Source: Lycocorax pyrrhopterus obiensis (Eukaryota; Chordata; Aves; Passeriformes; Paradisaeidae). Taken from it: a DNA stretch of 64,000 bases. The notes beneath the pieces are model-generated. The model searched no databases and had not been told where the DNA came from. It saw only the letters and a program-made list of their open reading frames with translations. Of the stretch, positions 24,359-38,800 are shown piece by piece. The DNA is taken from the NCBI GenBank assembly GCA_014706295.1, contig JACSVZ010000011.1, positions 4,280,663 through 4,344,662 on the forward strand. The letters are read 5' to 3'. Both the position numbers and the translations under genes were made by a program. The first letter of the stretch is position 1, and each line of letters begins with the position of its first letter.

Positions 24359-27300
24359 CATAGTAAGAAAAGAAGTTATTAGTGATCTAACAGCGAGTCA
24401 GCCTCTCTCTTTTTGATTCTTTTCTTTTGAATGGGTTATGGTTATGTCCTGCATTAATATTTTTGCTTATAGTCTAGGAAATGCAAATGAAAATTAAAAA
24501 AACCCAATTTAAATTACTTTGAGGTTTTCTTTATCCACCAGCCAAATGTATATACCTCAGAAACTAATATAGCTCTTTGATGGGAATTGCTTATTTTCTG
24601 TTGACAGCTTTTTAGTGAAAAAGATAGAAATCAGATTGAATTTCAGCAGTGAGAAATTGAGAGCTTGTTCTACCAGCAGGAATCTCAAGGCCTCTAATTT
24701 TACCTCTGCGAGCAAAGATGAACCAAGAATATCAGCAACCTACTTTCCTGCCACAGAAAGAAACACAGCATCCTAAAAGTCACAGACACAATCTGAAACA
24801 GAGATTTGTCTAAACTTCAGTGATTTTACCTCAGCTTAAACGTGGCAATATAGAAACACAGCAGAGATGCTGGGGTTTGTTGTCAGGGCCCCAGCAGTGT
24901 GGTGGCTGACAGTGAAATAAAGCACATCTTGTCTTGCTCACGCAGGTGGGGGTCAAGTGTGGCCCTTCCCGATGATCCCAAATCCCAGCCAGGCTTCAAT
25001 CCTGCACCACTCAGCACTGAGAGCAGGTCTTGAGCACTTGTAGGGAATTCCTCCTGCCTCCCTCTGTCCCTGAGGAGACCTTAAGGTTATTCATATCAAA
25101 TGAATGTTTCAATGAACAAGTGTCCATGTGAACGCTGCTGTTGATGTGAGCTCCATGGAATTCGAATGAGGTCATTAAAATACAAATATCAAAACACTTT
25201 GTCTTCTTTCCAGTGCATGGCAGCATTTTTCTGCTTTGTCCATTTATGTGTCCTATTCTGAGTAATCCAACATTGCTTTTTGTCTCTGCCATATATCATC
25301 ATAACAGTTCTTCCTATGCAGCAGCATCAAGAACCATATCAGGCTAATACTTTTCCATCACATCGTATTTTCTTGTGTCTTAATGCTATTATTTCATGAT
25401 CACTTCTTTCCTCGTGGTATTTTTTGCTGCATCATCTTTCATCTTTATCATATTGTTTTACTTCCTTTTATCTTGTAATTTTTTCTGTCAAATGATTGTG
25501 TCACCTCAACAATCAGATATGTGCCCTGGCACATTGCTTCACAACGTGTTTTCACCTAAAAAATCTCACCAAAATGTAATCTTCACACTGATTTAAGATA
25601 AAATAGTGCATTTCTCCCGTGATGAAGTGCTATTTTTTTAACATCAAAAAGGTATTTTTTGATCATAAAAATCCTGAGAAAAATAAATTAACAATCCCAA
25701 GTACTGTACAAGGAAAAACATAAGGATTTCTCTTTCTTTCACAATATCTATTTTATAGAAATCCTCACTAGAGATTGGCTACTTTTAAAAAACCTTTCTG
25801 CAACTCAGGAGGAAAATTTTCGTCTCCAGAAGTGGGTGAGTTACACAAAGCTGAATCCAGTACAGAACTGTGGCTCCTACCAGTTGGGCTTCCCAGGGCA
25901 TATGGAAGAGCTCTAATTCTGGATTGTGACTGTGCTCAGACACAGCTTTGAACAGGCCAACCCTGTCAAAGCCAGGGCTGCTGGCACTAAATGGGGCTAC
26001 TGGGGATTTTTGTGTAAGGTACCACCAAAGCTGGCAAGAAACCAGCAAATATCATGGTGGCAGATTAAGAGGTTGCTTCTTTTTGCCCCTTGCTGTCTTT
26101 CCCAACCTTTTCAGCAGTACTTTCCCTGCAGAGGAGGGGAGAGTGTGCCCATACGTCAGCGTGGCGTTCTCCAGCCAGGGGTCTCACGGAGACTCAAGTT
26201 GTGCTCATTGGAGAGGTTCCAGTCTGCTCCTGCCCTTGGTTCCCCTCTGGAAATGCAGCCCTGTGGCAGAGGTGACTGAACTCACAGAAATGTGCTCCAT
26301 ACTAACCACTGGACTAATTTGCACCAAAATATGGAATTCTGAACTGGGGCAGTTGAGAAATTAGGTGCGTCACCTATTGTGTTGTCTACAAGGTCAGGAT
26401 TCCCTTGAAGACAAAATCTGTGGGTATAAATCTCCTCAATCCAGCCATAAAGCTGGTGAGACAGAGCCTTGGAGCACTGGAGCTCAGGTTGTGGAGGTGC
26501 TGAGGAGCTGAGTGGACACCAAATGGTCTCCCAGTGTCGTAGTAGGGACAGAAACTTTTAGTCAGAGCAGGAAGAGCAGCTCAAAGCACCTTTGGAACAT
26601 TCCATCAAGGGTTACTTGCTCTGCACACCCCCTCTGCCCTCCTGGAGAGATACAGGGGCCTCAGGAAGCAAAGCGAATTGCTCGGCATCCAGCTCCATGC
26701 TCTCGCTCCAGACAGATGACAGCAGCAGAAAATTGGGTACCACATTTACAAACTTAGTACACTAACTTAAATCAAAGTCAGCCTTGTTCTGCAGACAGGT
26801 TTTCCCATGTTCTCACACCTCTACTTTTAATTAAAATGCTGACAATCAGGGATAAGGGGAACAAAATACAAAGGTAATCATGTACAGAAAAACATATTTC
26901 GCCAGAGCATAAGCTATTAGCACTTCCTCGGCTATCTGATCATCTGACAGGCTTAAGGGGAGCAGTGATGTGAATTTCAAATCTCCAGCTGCTCCCCCAG
27001 GAGCCTCTGTCTCATACAGTTTGTACTGAAGTGAGACAGTGGAATGCAAAAATGAAGGAAAGGAAAAGACATAATGCAGCAGGATGGATAAACAGAGGAG
27101 CAGGGCTAAATTCAACCCTCTTTTCGTGCTGTTGACTTTGATGCATGCGGTGGCTTTGGAACATCTGTCTCAGAGTGGCATAATCCCACACCTGAACCAG
27201 CATTTGTCACTCCTGTATGTTTAGCTCTGTAGGATTCAATCCATTCAGGAAATTAAGCAGATGTCTAATGCTGAACAGATGAGCACCTTCACTGAAGTCA

Positions 27301-29715
27301 AAACAATTACAATTAAATGTTCGCCCTTGCTCAACTGCAACCTGGGCGAGGGAGCTCCTTTCAGGTGGTTATCAAAGGCCTGGCCACACTGCAGACTGTC
27401 ATTTTCCACCAAGGCACTCTGAGCTGGCTCTGGACTTCTCTTGGATCATTTTTCCACACCCCTCTCTGTGTATGGATTGATTTCCCCCAGTCACTCGGGT
27501 ATTCCCTGTGACTGCTCTGGCCAGCCCAGTCGCTGTGGATGGGCAGCCCTAAAGAGGTCAGGTGCCCAGTTGCTTTCCAGCACTTGTCTTCTCCTACAGG
27601 AACAAAAGGATTGTTTTTATGCCGAGGAAACCTGCGGCCTAAAAATGACATGAGAGCTGTCAGAAGGATCCCTACTGCTGAAAGAGAACAGTATTGGAAA
27701 TGATACTTCCCAGCATGGCAGGCAGCTGGCTCAGTGCGTTGCAACCTGCCTCCAGTCACATTCCACATGCTTCAGGAAGGGGAAAGGTCCTGAGGAGGAA
27801 GGATTATACAATGTGTATTTACAGTGATCTACCTACCAAGTGTGAGGGCAGCAAGAACTCCTTCAGTAATGGGTTTTAGCATAATTTTAGGTCTTTATTT
27901 CACTCAAAGCTTCTCACACCTAGCCCAGGGAAGTGGTGCTTGCAGCATCCAGGGAGTACAACAGACTAGCCAGAGCACAGGTCAAACATAATTGGAGCTC
28001 TCATGTTTGCTCTCATGACCTCACATCACTGGTAAAGTACGATTTTCTCCATGTGGAAATCATTTCCACATCTTAGCTCCTCAAAGAAACAGAAACGATG
28101 TATGAATCCCACCTTTTTTTTTTTTCCCTTAGCATATCTGCAAGCTATTTGCCTTTTCTGTGCATTGCACAGGTAACCTGATCATTGCAAACACACACAC
28201 TCAAGATATTACAGCTGGGTTTGTTGTGTTCCTGGCTAACTTTGGGCACTTCAGACCTGAGTGTCCCTGAGATCATTGCACATGGTTAGATGGATATCTC
28301 TAATTGCATGTGTCTTTGGCATGTTAAATATGAGGGATTAACTTCTTGCAACATGCTTGCTTTCCTTGCCTCTGGGCCACCCCAAGCCTTTTTTTGCATA
28401 AAAAACCCCCCCTGACTCTTGTAAAATGTACACTGAGCTCTGCTGGATTCCCACGGTATGGACTGCCCTGTGTTCCCTCTCTGCTCATCTCTACCACGTC
28501 TTGGTTTGCAAAGGGACTTTCAACTTATGGTTGAAATAAAGACAAAAGGTGCTTTCCTTATGCCTGTCCTTTCATGGTACAGCTTGTCCAGTGCCAGATG
28601 GGAAAGCACAAGAGGTTGCTGGGTTAGTTCTAAGGCTCTTTTTTACGTGCATCATTTTTCATGTCCTGTAGTTAGGATCTGTCTTTGCAAGGAGGATGGA
28701 TGTGACGAATTCTTTAAAAAGGCTGGTATATCAAATGATATTTATCATAAAATATCTCAGTTCTATGTCATTTATAGCTGTAATTTAATTGCACCTAATA
28801 TGTTTCCCTAATTGTGATATTGACTATTTTATAGGAATCAGAATGAGCCTTTTGATCATCTGTAGGTACAGCTTCACTAATAGGCATAAATCAAAATGCC
28901 TTGGATCAGCTTTGTACCCCTAAGGCATAATGTAAATGATGAAAGGATGGGACTTCATTTTGTCATGTTCTCTTCAAATATCAAGTTATATTAAAGAAAA
29001 CACTTTTCTCAATCACAGGTGCGTGCATGAAGAATGAGTGACAACTTGATGTCATTTCTTTGATAAGTCTACTCCCTTGGCATTTTCAGATGTACTTTCA
29101 TAAATGAGCTCCAATTCGTCTTGCACAGAGTGGAACTGTATCTCACTGTCTGCAGAGCTGTATTTAAAAATGTGCTTACTACTCCATAATTCACAAAGGA
29201 TGGGGAAGGGAAAGGAAAAAAAATATATTCTTTGTGTGTTTTGCTACAGACCACCAGGGAAATGTGCATGTTTGTTCCTGAAAGTCAAAGCACCACAGGG
29301 AGGAAGGCACACGTGAAGTCTGTGCCCTTCCACCACCAATCCGGAAATTTGTTTTATGATGTTTTTATGTGCTGCTACTCAGGGGATGATCCTGCACTAC
29401 CAAAATCTCTGCCTGCCAAAGGAAAAAGGCAAGTAGAGAGCATTTCTTAGCTCCAGCGAGTCCTTTGTGCAGCAGGGTGTGCCTCTGAGCACGCCTGGGC
29501 AAGCACAGGTACATGCATAACTCCAGACAAATACACAGCACTTTATTTGCACAGTGGATTTTGCACAGCTATATCACTTAGTTTATAAAAAATATAGGTT
29601 TTTGATGGTGTAAGGATAGGACTGTCTTTTAACACTAAGAGAAGGCCATATAAGCAATGTGAAATATTAAAGGTGTTTGCAGAGGTATGTTTTGTATTGC
29701 ATATATAATATATGT
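24359..29715. other. Non-coding DNA, no gene seen
   Basis: Unique sequence with no gene recognised. Frames of 90-138 codons (25011-25292 minus, 25948-26364 plus, 27361-27768 minus) overlap others on both strands and show no family motif. Short runs of T or C occur near 28112-28130 and 28404. Confidence 0.45.
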
Positions 29716-29803
29716 TCCAGTGGAAGGTGTCCCTGCCCGTGGCAGGGAGTGGAAGGAGATGAGCTTTAAGGTCCCTTCCAACCCAAACAAATCCGTGATC
29801 CTG
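29716..29803 (+). mobile_element. CR1 LINE 3'-end fragment
   Basis: 'ccagtggaaggtgtccctgc', then 'ccgtggcaggga', then 'gagctttaaggtcccttcca', then 'acccaaac' and 'gtgatcctgg' form the sense-strand CR1 3' end. About 90 bases survive. The tail repeat is decayed, so the copy is older than the one at 40.6 kb. Confidence 0.85.
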
Positions 29804-32800
29804 GTATGAGTAACACAACAGGAGCCAAATCTTCAGCTGGCATAAATTGCCATCTTCCATTTGGCATCTCAGAGGACTTTTAAAGTTTTACCTCCACAGA
29901 GAATGTGCCCCATTCAGCCTTTGAAATGCCCAAACACAGCAGCTTCCACAGCATCTGTAGAACCAGACCCATCACTTCCCAGTCATTCCAATCTGACAAT
30001 GGCTGCCTACTGTTATTGCTTCTCTGAATTTTAATCTGACATTGAACCTAGCTGGAAATGCATTGCCTCATTTACTTTTCGTGCTCTTCCCCCTTCCATT
30101 TACTCCTAAATAATCTTTTTCTTTAGATGATTTTCATGAAATTGCCACTAAAAAGAGTCCTGTTTGAGCTGCCTCATTTGAAAACTGTGAGATAGTGCAA
30201 GACATCTGAAGATGTCATTGTAACACATGAAAAGCACTTCAGCCTGCACATAAACACTATCAAGTAGAATTTGAACTGAAGTTATAAGCCAGGCTGAAAT
30301 GATATTTTGTTAATAATTGTCAAATATTCCACAAATAGAACAATCCTAAATAGCACTATTCTGAGCAATGAGAGCACCATGTAACACACTGAATTTTTAA
30401 ACAGAGCTGAACAGAATATAGAATTTCTATTTGGGAAATGTGGACATCTTGAAGTTCAATTTTGTTCAGAAATGGAACAAATATCTTTCCTACAAAAGGA
30501 AAATTCTAAATAACTGCTTCAAAAAGTAATGTGCGTTTCAAACTCAAAAGTTTAGGTTTAAAATTGTCTTTTTATTTTTTATTGTTTAAATGTCAGAGTT
30601 TGCTTAAAGAAATGACAGTGTATGGGAAAATTTGCTGAGAACAAAAGCATCATCAGAGACTTTGCTGATTTTTTTATCAGTACAATAGAGAAGGAGCTGT
30701 TCTCTATATCCTTATGTGGGATAAAGCTTCACATTTTTTGCTACTGACAGATCATGAAATAATGTGAATAAAAATACAGAATATTTTAAATTAAATTTTA
30801 ATGTTGAAATAAATATACAATTTTGATAAAACCAGTTCAAGGTTTTTTTATAAGAAGTTTCAATGAAAAATGTTTAATAAGAAGCAAAAATAAGCAAAGC
30901 TCCATTTCACCGATATTTTCCAAGAGAAACTTATTTTGTTGGAAATATATTAAACCAATTCTCTCACTTCTAATCTCAGGGTACATTTATATTCAACCTA
31001 TGTCAAGCAGACAGTGAATTGCTGTTACAGTATCCACTATCTTCTTTGGCAAATGTTTTCCCCAGTAATCCTGCTTCTAAAATTATAATTTGTGCTTGAA
31101 TGTCACCCATGGATCAAACCCCCTTCTCCTGCAGCCCTGAGGAGTTATGGGAGAGACACTCCTGGCTCCAGAGTGGGAAATACAGGAAGCATGGAAAGAG
31201 AGTAAGGGAAACGAGGACTGTCAGAGTAAAACAAACCAAATGACACAACTTTTTGCCATTTCTAGACATCCATGCTCTCTCTTAATCCATTTCTGTGAAT
31301 TGCTTGGCAAGAAAATTACTTTCTGCATGGGTTGGAAAGATCTACAGCCCAGCCCTGTGGAAGAAAAGACATAACTTGCTTAGTTACAAGCAGGTGAAGC
31401 TTGGTCCTGCCTCGTGTCACCCTTCAGGGTCTCAGTGAAGGGCAGTAAAGCAGGAAGAATGATGCGGTTTCTTTTTGGTCTGGCTAGAAAAAAAAGACAA
31501 GTGCCTTTAATTGTTATTCATCAAGAACAAGGAGGAAAGAAAGCAGAGCCATGACAAAAACCACGGGGAAGGTCTGTGTTTCCGCAGCCTGCTCCCGGTG
31601 AGGACTGTCTTACCTCCTCAGGCACAGAGCATTGGCACCCTCCTGGCTCAGGGCTCTGCTCCCAGACACAGCAGAGCCAGCTCCTCGGTGAGCTGTCACT
31701 GAAGATTCTCCTCTTGTTTTTCTGTCTTTTCATGATAGCCCAAATTGAATTCTTGCCTGGCCTTGTATCTGTCATGTCAGCTTTTTAGATAGTACATGTA
31801 ATATTCTATACTCCAGCGGTCTGCTGTCCTTCCGCAGGAGTTCGCGAGGCTTATCAAGTGCCTCTGATGGGGGTGGCCTGAGGGAGAGCAGTGCACAGTT
31901 TGCTTTTACATTTCTTCTCCACTTTAAAAATATGGGAGATATTAATAGCACAAAGGGCTGTTCCCCACTGCTTTGATCTCCACAACATTTCTGCTCTTTC
32001 AGCCTCCATGTCCCCTCTGATGCCATGTTCCATTACTATTTTCATTATTCCAGCCCATAGCCGGTATTCTTTTCCCGTCTTTCTCCTTTAACCCAAGCTG
32101 TAGCTGGCCTTCCCCAGAGGAGAAAGTGGAGTGAGAGGATTGGCAGTGCTGCAGCAGGATCCCCCGAGAGCTGTGAGTGATTGAGGGGCTGTAACAAACC
32201 TCCCGGGTCTCTTGAGCAGATTTATTTTTAAAGATAGTTGTTGATAAAAATAAAAAAAAAAGAAAAGAAAAAAAGGATGCATAAGCTGCTGTCCCCCCTG
32301 GAATAACCTCAAAGGAGATGTGCCTCAGAGACATGTTCCCTCCGTGCTTCTCCTTCTCTTCAGGGCAGCAGTAATTTGCTATAAAGCAGAGGCAGCAACA
32401 AATTCCACATCCTGACAGAGGGTCAGTTCATCTGCCCGTCATGAGAGACGGGAGAGAAAGCACAGCAATAACTCCTGTGGCTTCTCAGGAGGAGTAGACA
32501 CCATAAAACTTACCCACCTCGATCATGATGTTCCACATGGATGACATTTGAGGTGAGGGGGGGAGGAATCTTAATTTTCTTTGTCCCTGACTCAGCATGG
32601 AGTCAAAGTCATTATCGAGTTAGAAACGTCCAGTTTTGGTGACAGGTTACCACAAGCTCTGGGAATTGTTTTCTGTTTTCTTAAATAAAGGAACACCCAG
32701 CAAGAGGACTGAGACCTCATTAGAATTTACTCTGTGTGATTAGCACTATTTCAAACATTGTAAATAGCATTATAATAAAGTGTTTTGATTTAGAAGTGCT

Positions 32801-35800
32801 TAACAATTTACAGTAAATCACAAAGTAAGCCATGAAGCCACAATTCTTCATAGGTGTGTGTGTGTGTGTGTCAGTGCACACAGACTCTCACCACTTGCAA
32901 ACAATGAGATACTGGCAGTAGACACACCATGCAAAGCCAATTATAAAGAAAAGTAGGTTCCTCTTCTTAATTAAATAAATCCATAAATAAATAGGAGACA
33001 GCAGTACTACAAAAGGCAAATTGTTCTTCAGTTCCTGAGTAAGACATTCAGTGGGAAAGAACTGACAAACATGATTCAAGTATAATATCTCTTCTCATTA
33101 AAAAATGCATTTTGTATACAATGGACAAGAAAAAGCAACTTAAAAGGTTATCTCACACTTTATGGAAAGCTGTGGTTGCTTTCTGAGGAAATGAGCAATG
33201 CTGCCTAGAGAACAGAGTGCTCAGCTGGGCACAGCCTGGCTTGTGCCCTGGGTTTGGTTTCTCTCTTGGGTTTTGGACATGGCCAGGTATCAGCTGGTGA
33301 CTGTATCTCCACTGCAAAGCATTTGAAGGTCCATCCTTAAATTACCTTGCAGCTAGGTGAAATCATTATTATTATGCAAGGAAATATTTTTTTTTCATTG
33401 TCTACAGTGCACATTTTCACTCACATTAAAAAGGGAAAACAAATTTGTTTGCCAGTGTCTGACTCTGCTGAGAAACCTTATTGAGGGAAAATGAAGTTGT
33501 GTCAGACAGGTGAAAGACTCTCCCAAGCTATTAATTCATTTTGAATAATTCATTAGCTAACACTCTTAAACTCTGATAGTCCCAGGTAAATCCCAGAGAG
33601 GGGTTTTGTGGTCGCTCAGCCATGCTCCTCATCAAATGCATTAAGTTTTACATAATAAGAGGATGTGTGAGTGTTTTTAAAGAGATATTTGTTCTGGAAC
33701 CTGTAATTAGTGCACAGTGTCTAATTGTGCCAGGCAAGTGCCTGTGTGTGGCACCAGAGTGTCTGCACAGAATGGCAGCACAGACCCGTGTGTGCCTCCT
33801 CTTGATAAGTGACTTACTGCGTCCTCTTCCACTTGAAAATCTGCTGCAGGTTTTACTTGGCACTCAGACTTCTGAACTTTTAATACAGAATGAAGGAAAA
33901 ATCCTTTCTCAGCTGGAACATCAGTGGGAAACACAGTGCCAGGGTCTCACCTGATGTAAACTGGAGGGGTACTCGCTGAAATCAATTAACTCATGGGCAT
34001 TGTGAGCCAGGTGTGGTGTGGGCAAAAGTCTTGCTGAGCCACAGCGAAGGGGGATCAGTCTTTCAAAGTGCCAAAGAGATGTGAACACAAAATTTACCTT
34101 TGAAATTCTGAGGGATTCATGTGCTGCAAACATATTGCCCAAAAGCACCCTCTCCCTCTAAATTATTACAGGAAAACTGAAGAGGCTGCAGTCACTATTT
34201 TTCTTAACTGCTTATAGAACCTAAAATGGCCACTGAATTAAACTTTAACAAATAGATCTTTTAAAAACGAAATTAATAAACTTCCTTATTTCTCCACTAT
34301 CTAAGTTCATAGCCTTTACTTAATGATGATGCTCTTGGTTAAATAAAATGAAAGAAAAAATGGAAGTTCTTTCAGACGTTAAAATTAATAATGAGTTTAG
34401 ACTTAATCCAAAAGCAATTTAACTTTAAACATTCATATGAAATTAAATGAGCCATTGAATTTGCTATATAAGCAAGCATTAATCTTATCAATCTATGAGG
34501 ACTGGAATGCTATACAGTGACCCATTAATTTCAAAGCCTAATACAAGGTCTGTGTAATGCCTTTAGTCTATTAAAAAGTGTGATCCTACAATATAACTGC
34601 TTTTTCACAAACGTTTAAACCCCAATTCATTCTGTTACTGCTTTGATCATTTGATAATCTGTTCTGACAAGATTATGGTTCAAAAAAATTCCGAAAATAG
34701 ATAATTTCTTTACATCCACATTTGCTCCAAGTTTGAACGTTAACACCAACAAAGTCTTTATTAGCAAATACAAGTATTTGAACAGTTGGTGTTGGTGCAT
34801 ATGTTTGTTGTAATAAATGTTCAACAAAAAATAGATTTCCTTTTATCAGGTGCTGTTTAGTCCAACAGTCTTACCTATATTCTGAACTCTATCTCTTCCA
34901 ATGCAGTGGAGACAGCTGTGCCACAAAAAAAACAAAAAAAGAACACTGCTCATTGAAAACATCTCTAAGAGAAAAAAGAAGATTTTCATCATGAGGGATG
35001 CCTTTGGTGTGGTTTATTTCTGTATGTAAGAGATGTGTTGATCATGGTGCCTTGTCCAAGCATGGAGAAAGACCATGAAGTTTTCTTTCAAGGTTTCTTT
35101 ACAACACTGCAACTCGTGGTGCTTGGCAAATTTAAAATTCAAAAAAAAATAAAAACTGCCCTTTTTAGTTAATGAGATAATTCAATATCAGCACTTAATG
35201 GCACGATGTGTTAGCTCCTGCCATGGAAGGTCATGGTTTGAAATTTCTGTTTCTAATCAGTAGTTGCTCCCACAAAAACCAATCAGAGGGAAAGGTTGAT
35301 ATTTAAATATGTTTATGTTACTAAACAGGTGTTCCAGTTTGACATGCTATACCTAATTCTATGTAATTTTCACAAATCTAAGGTCAATGAGAAATTACAC
35401 TTCTTAAATAAGACAAAAACAGTTCCAGTGTGGTTGTTAAATGTAAAGAATAATAAGTAGCTTGATGAATGTTATGTTCCTTGAGGGTGCACTCCAGAAA
35501 TATCTGCAAAATTCCAGCAGATTTTTGTGTAGGAGTGTATTTTCTTTGCCTGTAATATTTTCCTTGACTTACATCTGCTTGCAGCAGCCTGTGAAATATG
35601 GATACAGTACTGCTGCATCCTTGCACAAATAAATGGCTCTTATTAACCTTTGAGTCTCCCCATGTTGGTCCTGTGCACTGATTAGGAATGCAAGGGTACG
35701 AGCAGATTACTTGTGTAAACTCATGGAGCTCATTGGAGCATTTCCCAATTTACATTGGAGGCTGTGTTAAAATCTGACCTGCTAAATGGCAGTATATTCC

Positions 35801-38800
35801 TTTTCAAATAGCTCTCCCTGCATTTAGAACAGAGGGATCCTATTTCAAGGGGCAGAAGGACAAAAGAAAAGGCTGGTGGTTATTTTGTGTTACGGTCCAA
35901 CAGCTCGAGTAAGAAGCAATGCTGTACTCAAGAGATTATTCAAGCTGAAGTTGAATTCAGGTAATTACACATTTAATAACAAAATCACTGGTTTTCCTAA
36001 GGGTGTTCATGTCAGGGTGTTACTCAGAAGACTTTCACAGTAGCAAGTGCTCAGTAAACTCGTGAGTCTCTTGGCTGTTGTCAAGGCTGGCTGTGATCAT
36101 CTGTTTTACCTCTTGGACTCTTCTCCTTGGCTGTGTTGGAAGGCACTAAGAGAGCAACCAACTGTGGCAGCACAGTACCTGCAGCTGCAACCTGTGTCCA
36201 AAAAGGGTATTTTGGCTCTGGCTTCTCAGAGGTGGGATATCAGGAGCTAATGGATCTGAAAACACTTGAGGTATTCTTAAAGTGCTTATTGAAAATACAT
36301 TTCTTAATTTTTATTGGGAAGTGTACTTTTCTCATACTTCAATGGCTTGACAAATTGTTAATTTTGTTGAATTTTTATTTTGGGAAAAATAGAGGCGTGG
36401 GCTAATGAAGCACTTTTTTATTTGCTCAGCTGTTATATTTTCTAACAATATTTTTATTTTTCCTTTCAAATGAGGCTTTCCTTTCTATTCTGTATTCTAC
36501 ACTAAAGTGCAGTTGCAACCAAATGAAGCATTTTGATTTTTGTCAAAATGAAATCTGTCAGGAGCTGGCCTGAGACAGTATTTTGGTTTGTTACGGTTGG
36601 AATCTTCTTTCATGGCGAATTTTGAAGTGATAGGATTTGCTTCCTGATGGGCATGAAACCGGTTTTGAAATTACAAATTCTTTAGAAAAATGAAAATGCC
36701 ATTCTTGTCACAGCTCTGGTGCTTTTTAAGTTGTTCCCTGTTCACTTGCCCTGTGATAAAAATAGGATGTTGAGAACATTTGCCACAAGTAAGCGCTAAA
36801 CGTAAGCAGAGCAGATTTTCCTCACGCAGTTCTGCTTCAATTAGTATTGCACCCTGATCTGGACTGGCTGAATTAATCTGCAGCACGTAAATCTGGGCAC
36901 CAGCATTACCTTCAGCAGTCAGAACTGGCATAATTGGTTTAGAGTAATAAAAAGCCTGACAAAGAAGCAAACTTTAAAAAAAAAATCCCAACATACGCCA
37001 CCTTGGTTACTTTGGTCTTCTTAACAGCTCTAATCTAAATGGTCAGATATTGGGTTTGGGTTTCTTTCAGGCATTTGAATATGGATTCTTGCCTCAGGCC
37101 CTCACTGGAACACAGGTCACCAGCTAAAGGTCTTATTCTCTGTCCCCTTGTGACTCTTGTAGATGAAGAGTAGCAGCACACTGTGTAAGCAGCAGGTGAT
37201 GTGGTACAACCAGGGATGACTGAAAAAGAAACCCTACCTTTGAATTTAGATTTGGATACTGCAGCCTGCAAAATGAGCTGCCTCTACAGTGTCTGCTTTG
37301 GCAGAACCATAACCTCTCACAGCAAGTTTCCAAAACAGGCACCAGCCCTGTGTGTTACTCCCATCTGCCTAATGCAGGCTGGTACCACTGCAGCTGGAGT
37401 AGAACGTTTGTACTGCAGTGCTCACTCAGGTGCCTCAAAAAGGACTCCTTGGCAAGGACAGGTTGAACCAGCAAGCCATGCAATGAAACCTATTTTCTGC
37501 AGGGGTTGTGCAAAACACCCGTTGGAATTTGCCTGAGGCACTGAACAGGTCCTTTTACATAGGAAAAAACTATAAACATACTAAAACCCTGCAGTTTTAT
37601 CAAGTTCTCTTGGTTTTCAGCTCCCAGATAAGTGAGTGCAGTTCAAACAGTACATCTCTCAGGACTGTAACCCTGGAGCTTTTGCTATTCATTTATTTAT
37701 TCTTTCTCAGCTTCTTCTGCTTTAGGGGTAGATAAGTTATTACTTATTTGGTTTGTATCCTTTTTTTCTGAGAAATGCTGATGGCAGAGTTGGCAGCCAA
37801 AGTCCCATGGCCCAGAGAGCTGGGAGTTCCTTTCTAGAGTGAATTTGTGTTGCCTCATCAACATTTCACAAAACCACAGGAAGAGTCTGGTTGGGAGAGA
37901 ACCAGACCAGGGTTGACTTGAGAACCTCCACCTTTTGGATACTCCTGTATTTGACTCCTGTTGCAGTGCTAAACTACCCTTGCTATGATTTTTTCTCTCT
38001 CATACCAGGTCAGAAGTATTTATGAACATGTCTGTTATATCAAGTTCAGGAGAAATATTTCCAGACCAATATTAAAAAGTAAAGAGTGTCTTAAAATAGA
38101 AAAAGCAACAAAGGATGAAAACATCTTCATTTCTGTCTCCTGCAGGATTCTGAACTGTGGGAAAACAGCACAATTCCATCACTCAGTGAAAGCCAAGTTT
38201 GGGACCCAGCCTGTCACCAGATCCTGAGATGTCACAGTCCCAGTTCCCCTGCAACTCACTGCTGTGAATGGTGTTAAGGGTTATGAGTCATTTCCCTCGT
38301 GACAAAATCACACTACATAGACCAGTGAATTAGGGCAAGCACCTAAACCTTGTTCCCCAACACGTGCCACAGCAGGAAAGCGTTTTAAAAGTTGTTTGTA
38401 CAGTTTCAACAATTAGGTTTGGGATATAATAATCATTTTTCAGACACATTCCTGTTTACTTCCACAAATGTATTTGCACAGCACACAAATTTGACAGATG
38501 GATTTGGGGAGCTTGCTTTGCTGTGCAAGCAAAATGCAAGCACACCATAAACCCCAGCCCTGTCAGAGAAGCACTAAAATGAGAGAGTTTTCTAAATAAT
38601 TGATTTCTAAACCAACAATTGAACTCTCCTAATAATTACTTTGAAGACAGGAGATAAGGTTCAGTTACTGTCTATGCTGGTTGATAATATAAAAAACTTA
38701 ATGGAAGATGTTTTTTCTAATAAGAAAGTGAGAATTATAAGCAATAAAACCCAGCATGGGATGTGATTATCAGGAGGCAATATTATCCTTGGGCATTTTG

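Noticed and set aside
36671..36970. 99-codon minus-strand frame that reads somewhat like a protein.
   Set aside because: No family, no convincing splice sites or promoter; comparable frames are expected by chance in 64 kb.
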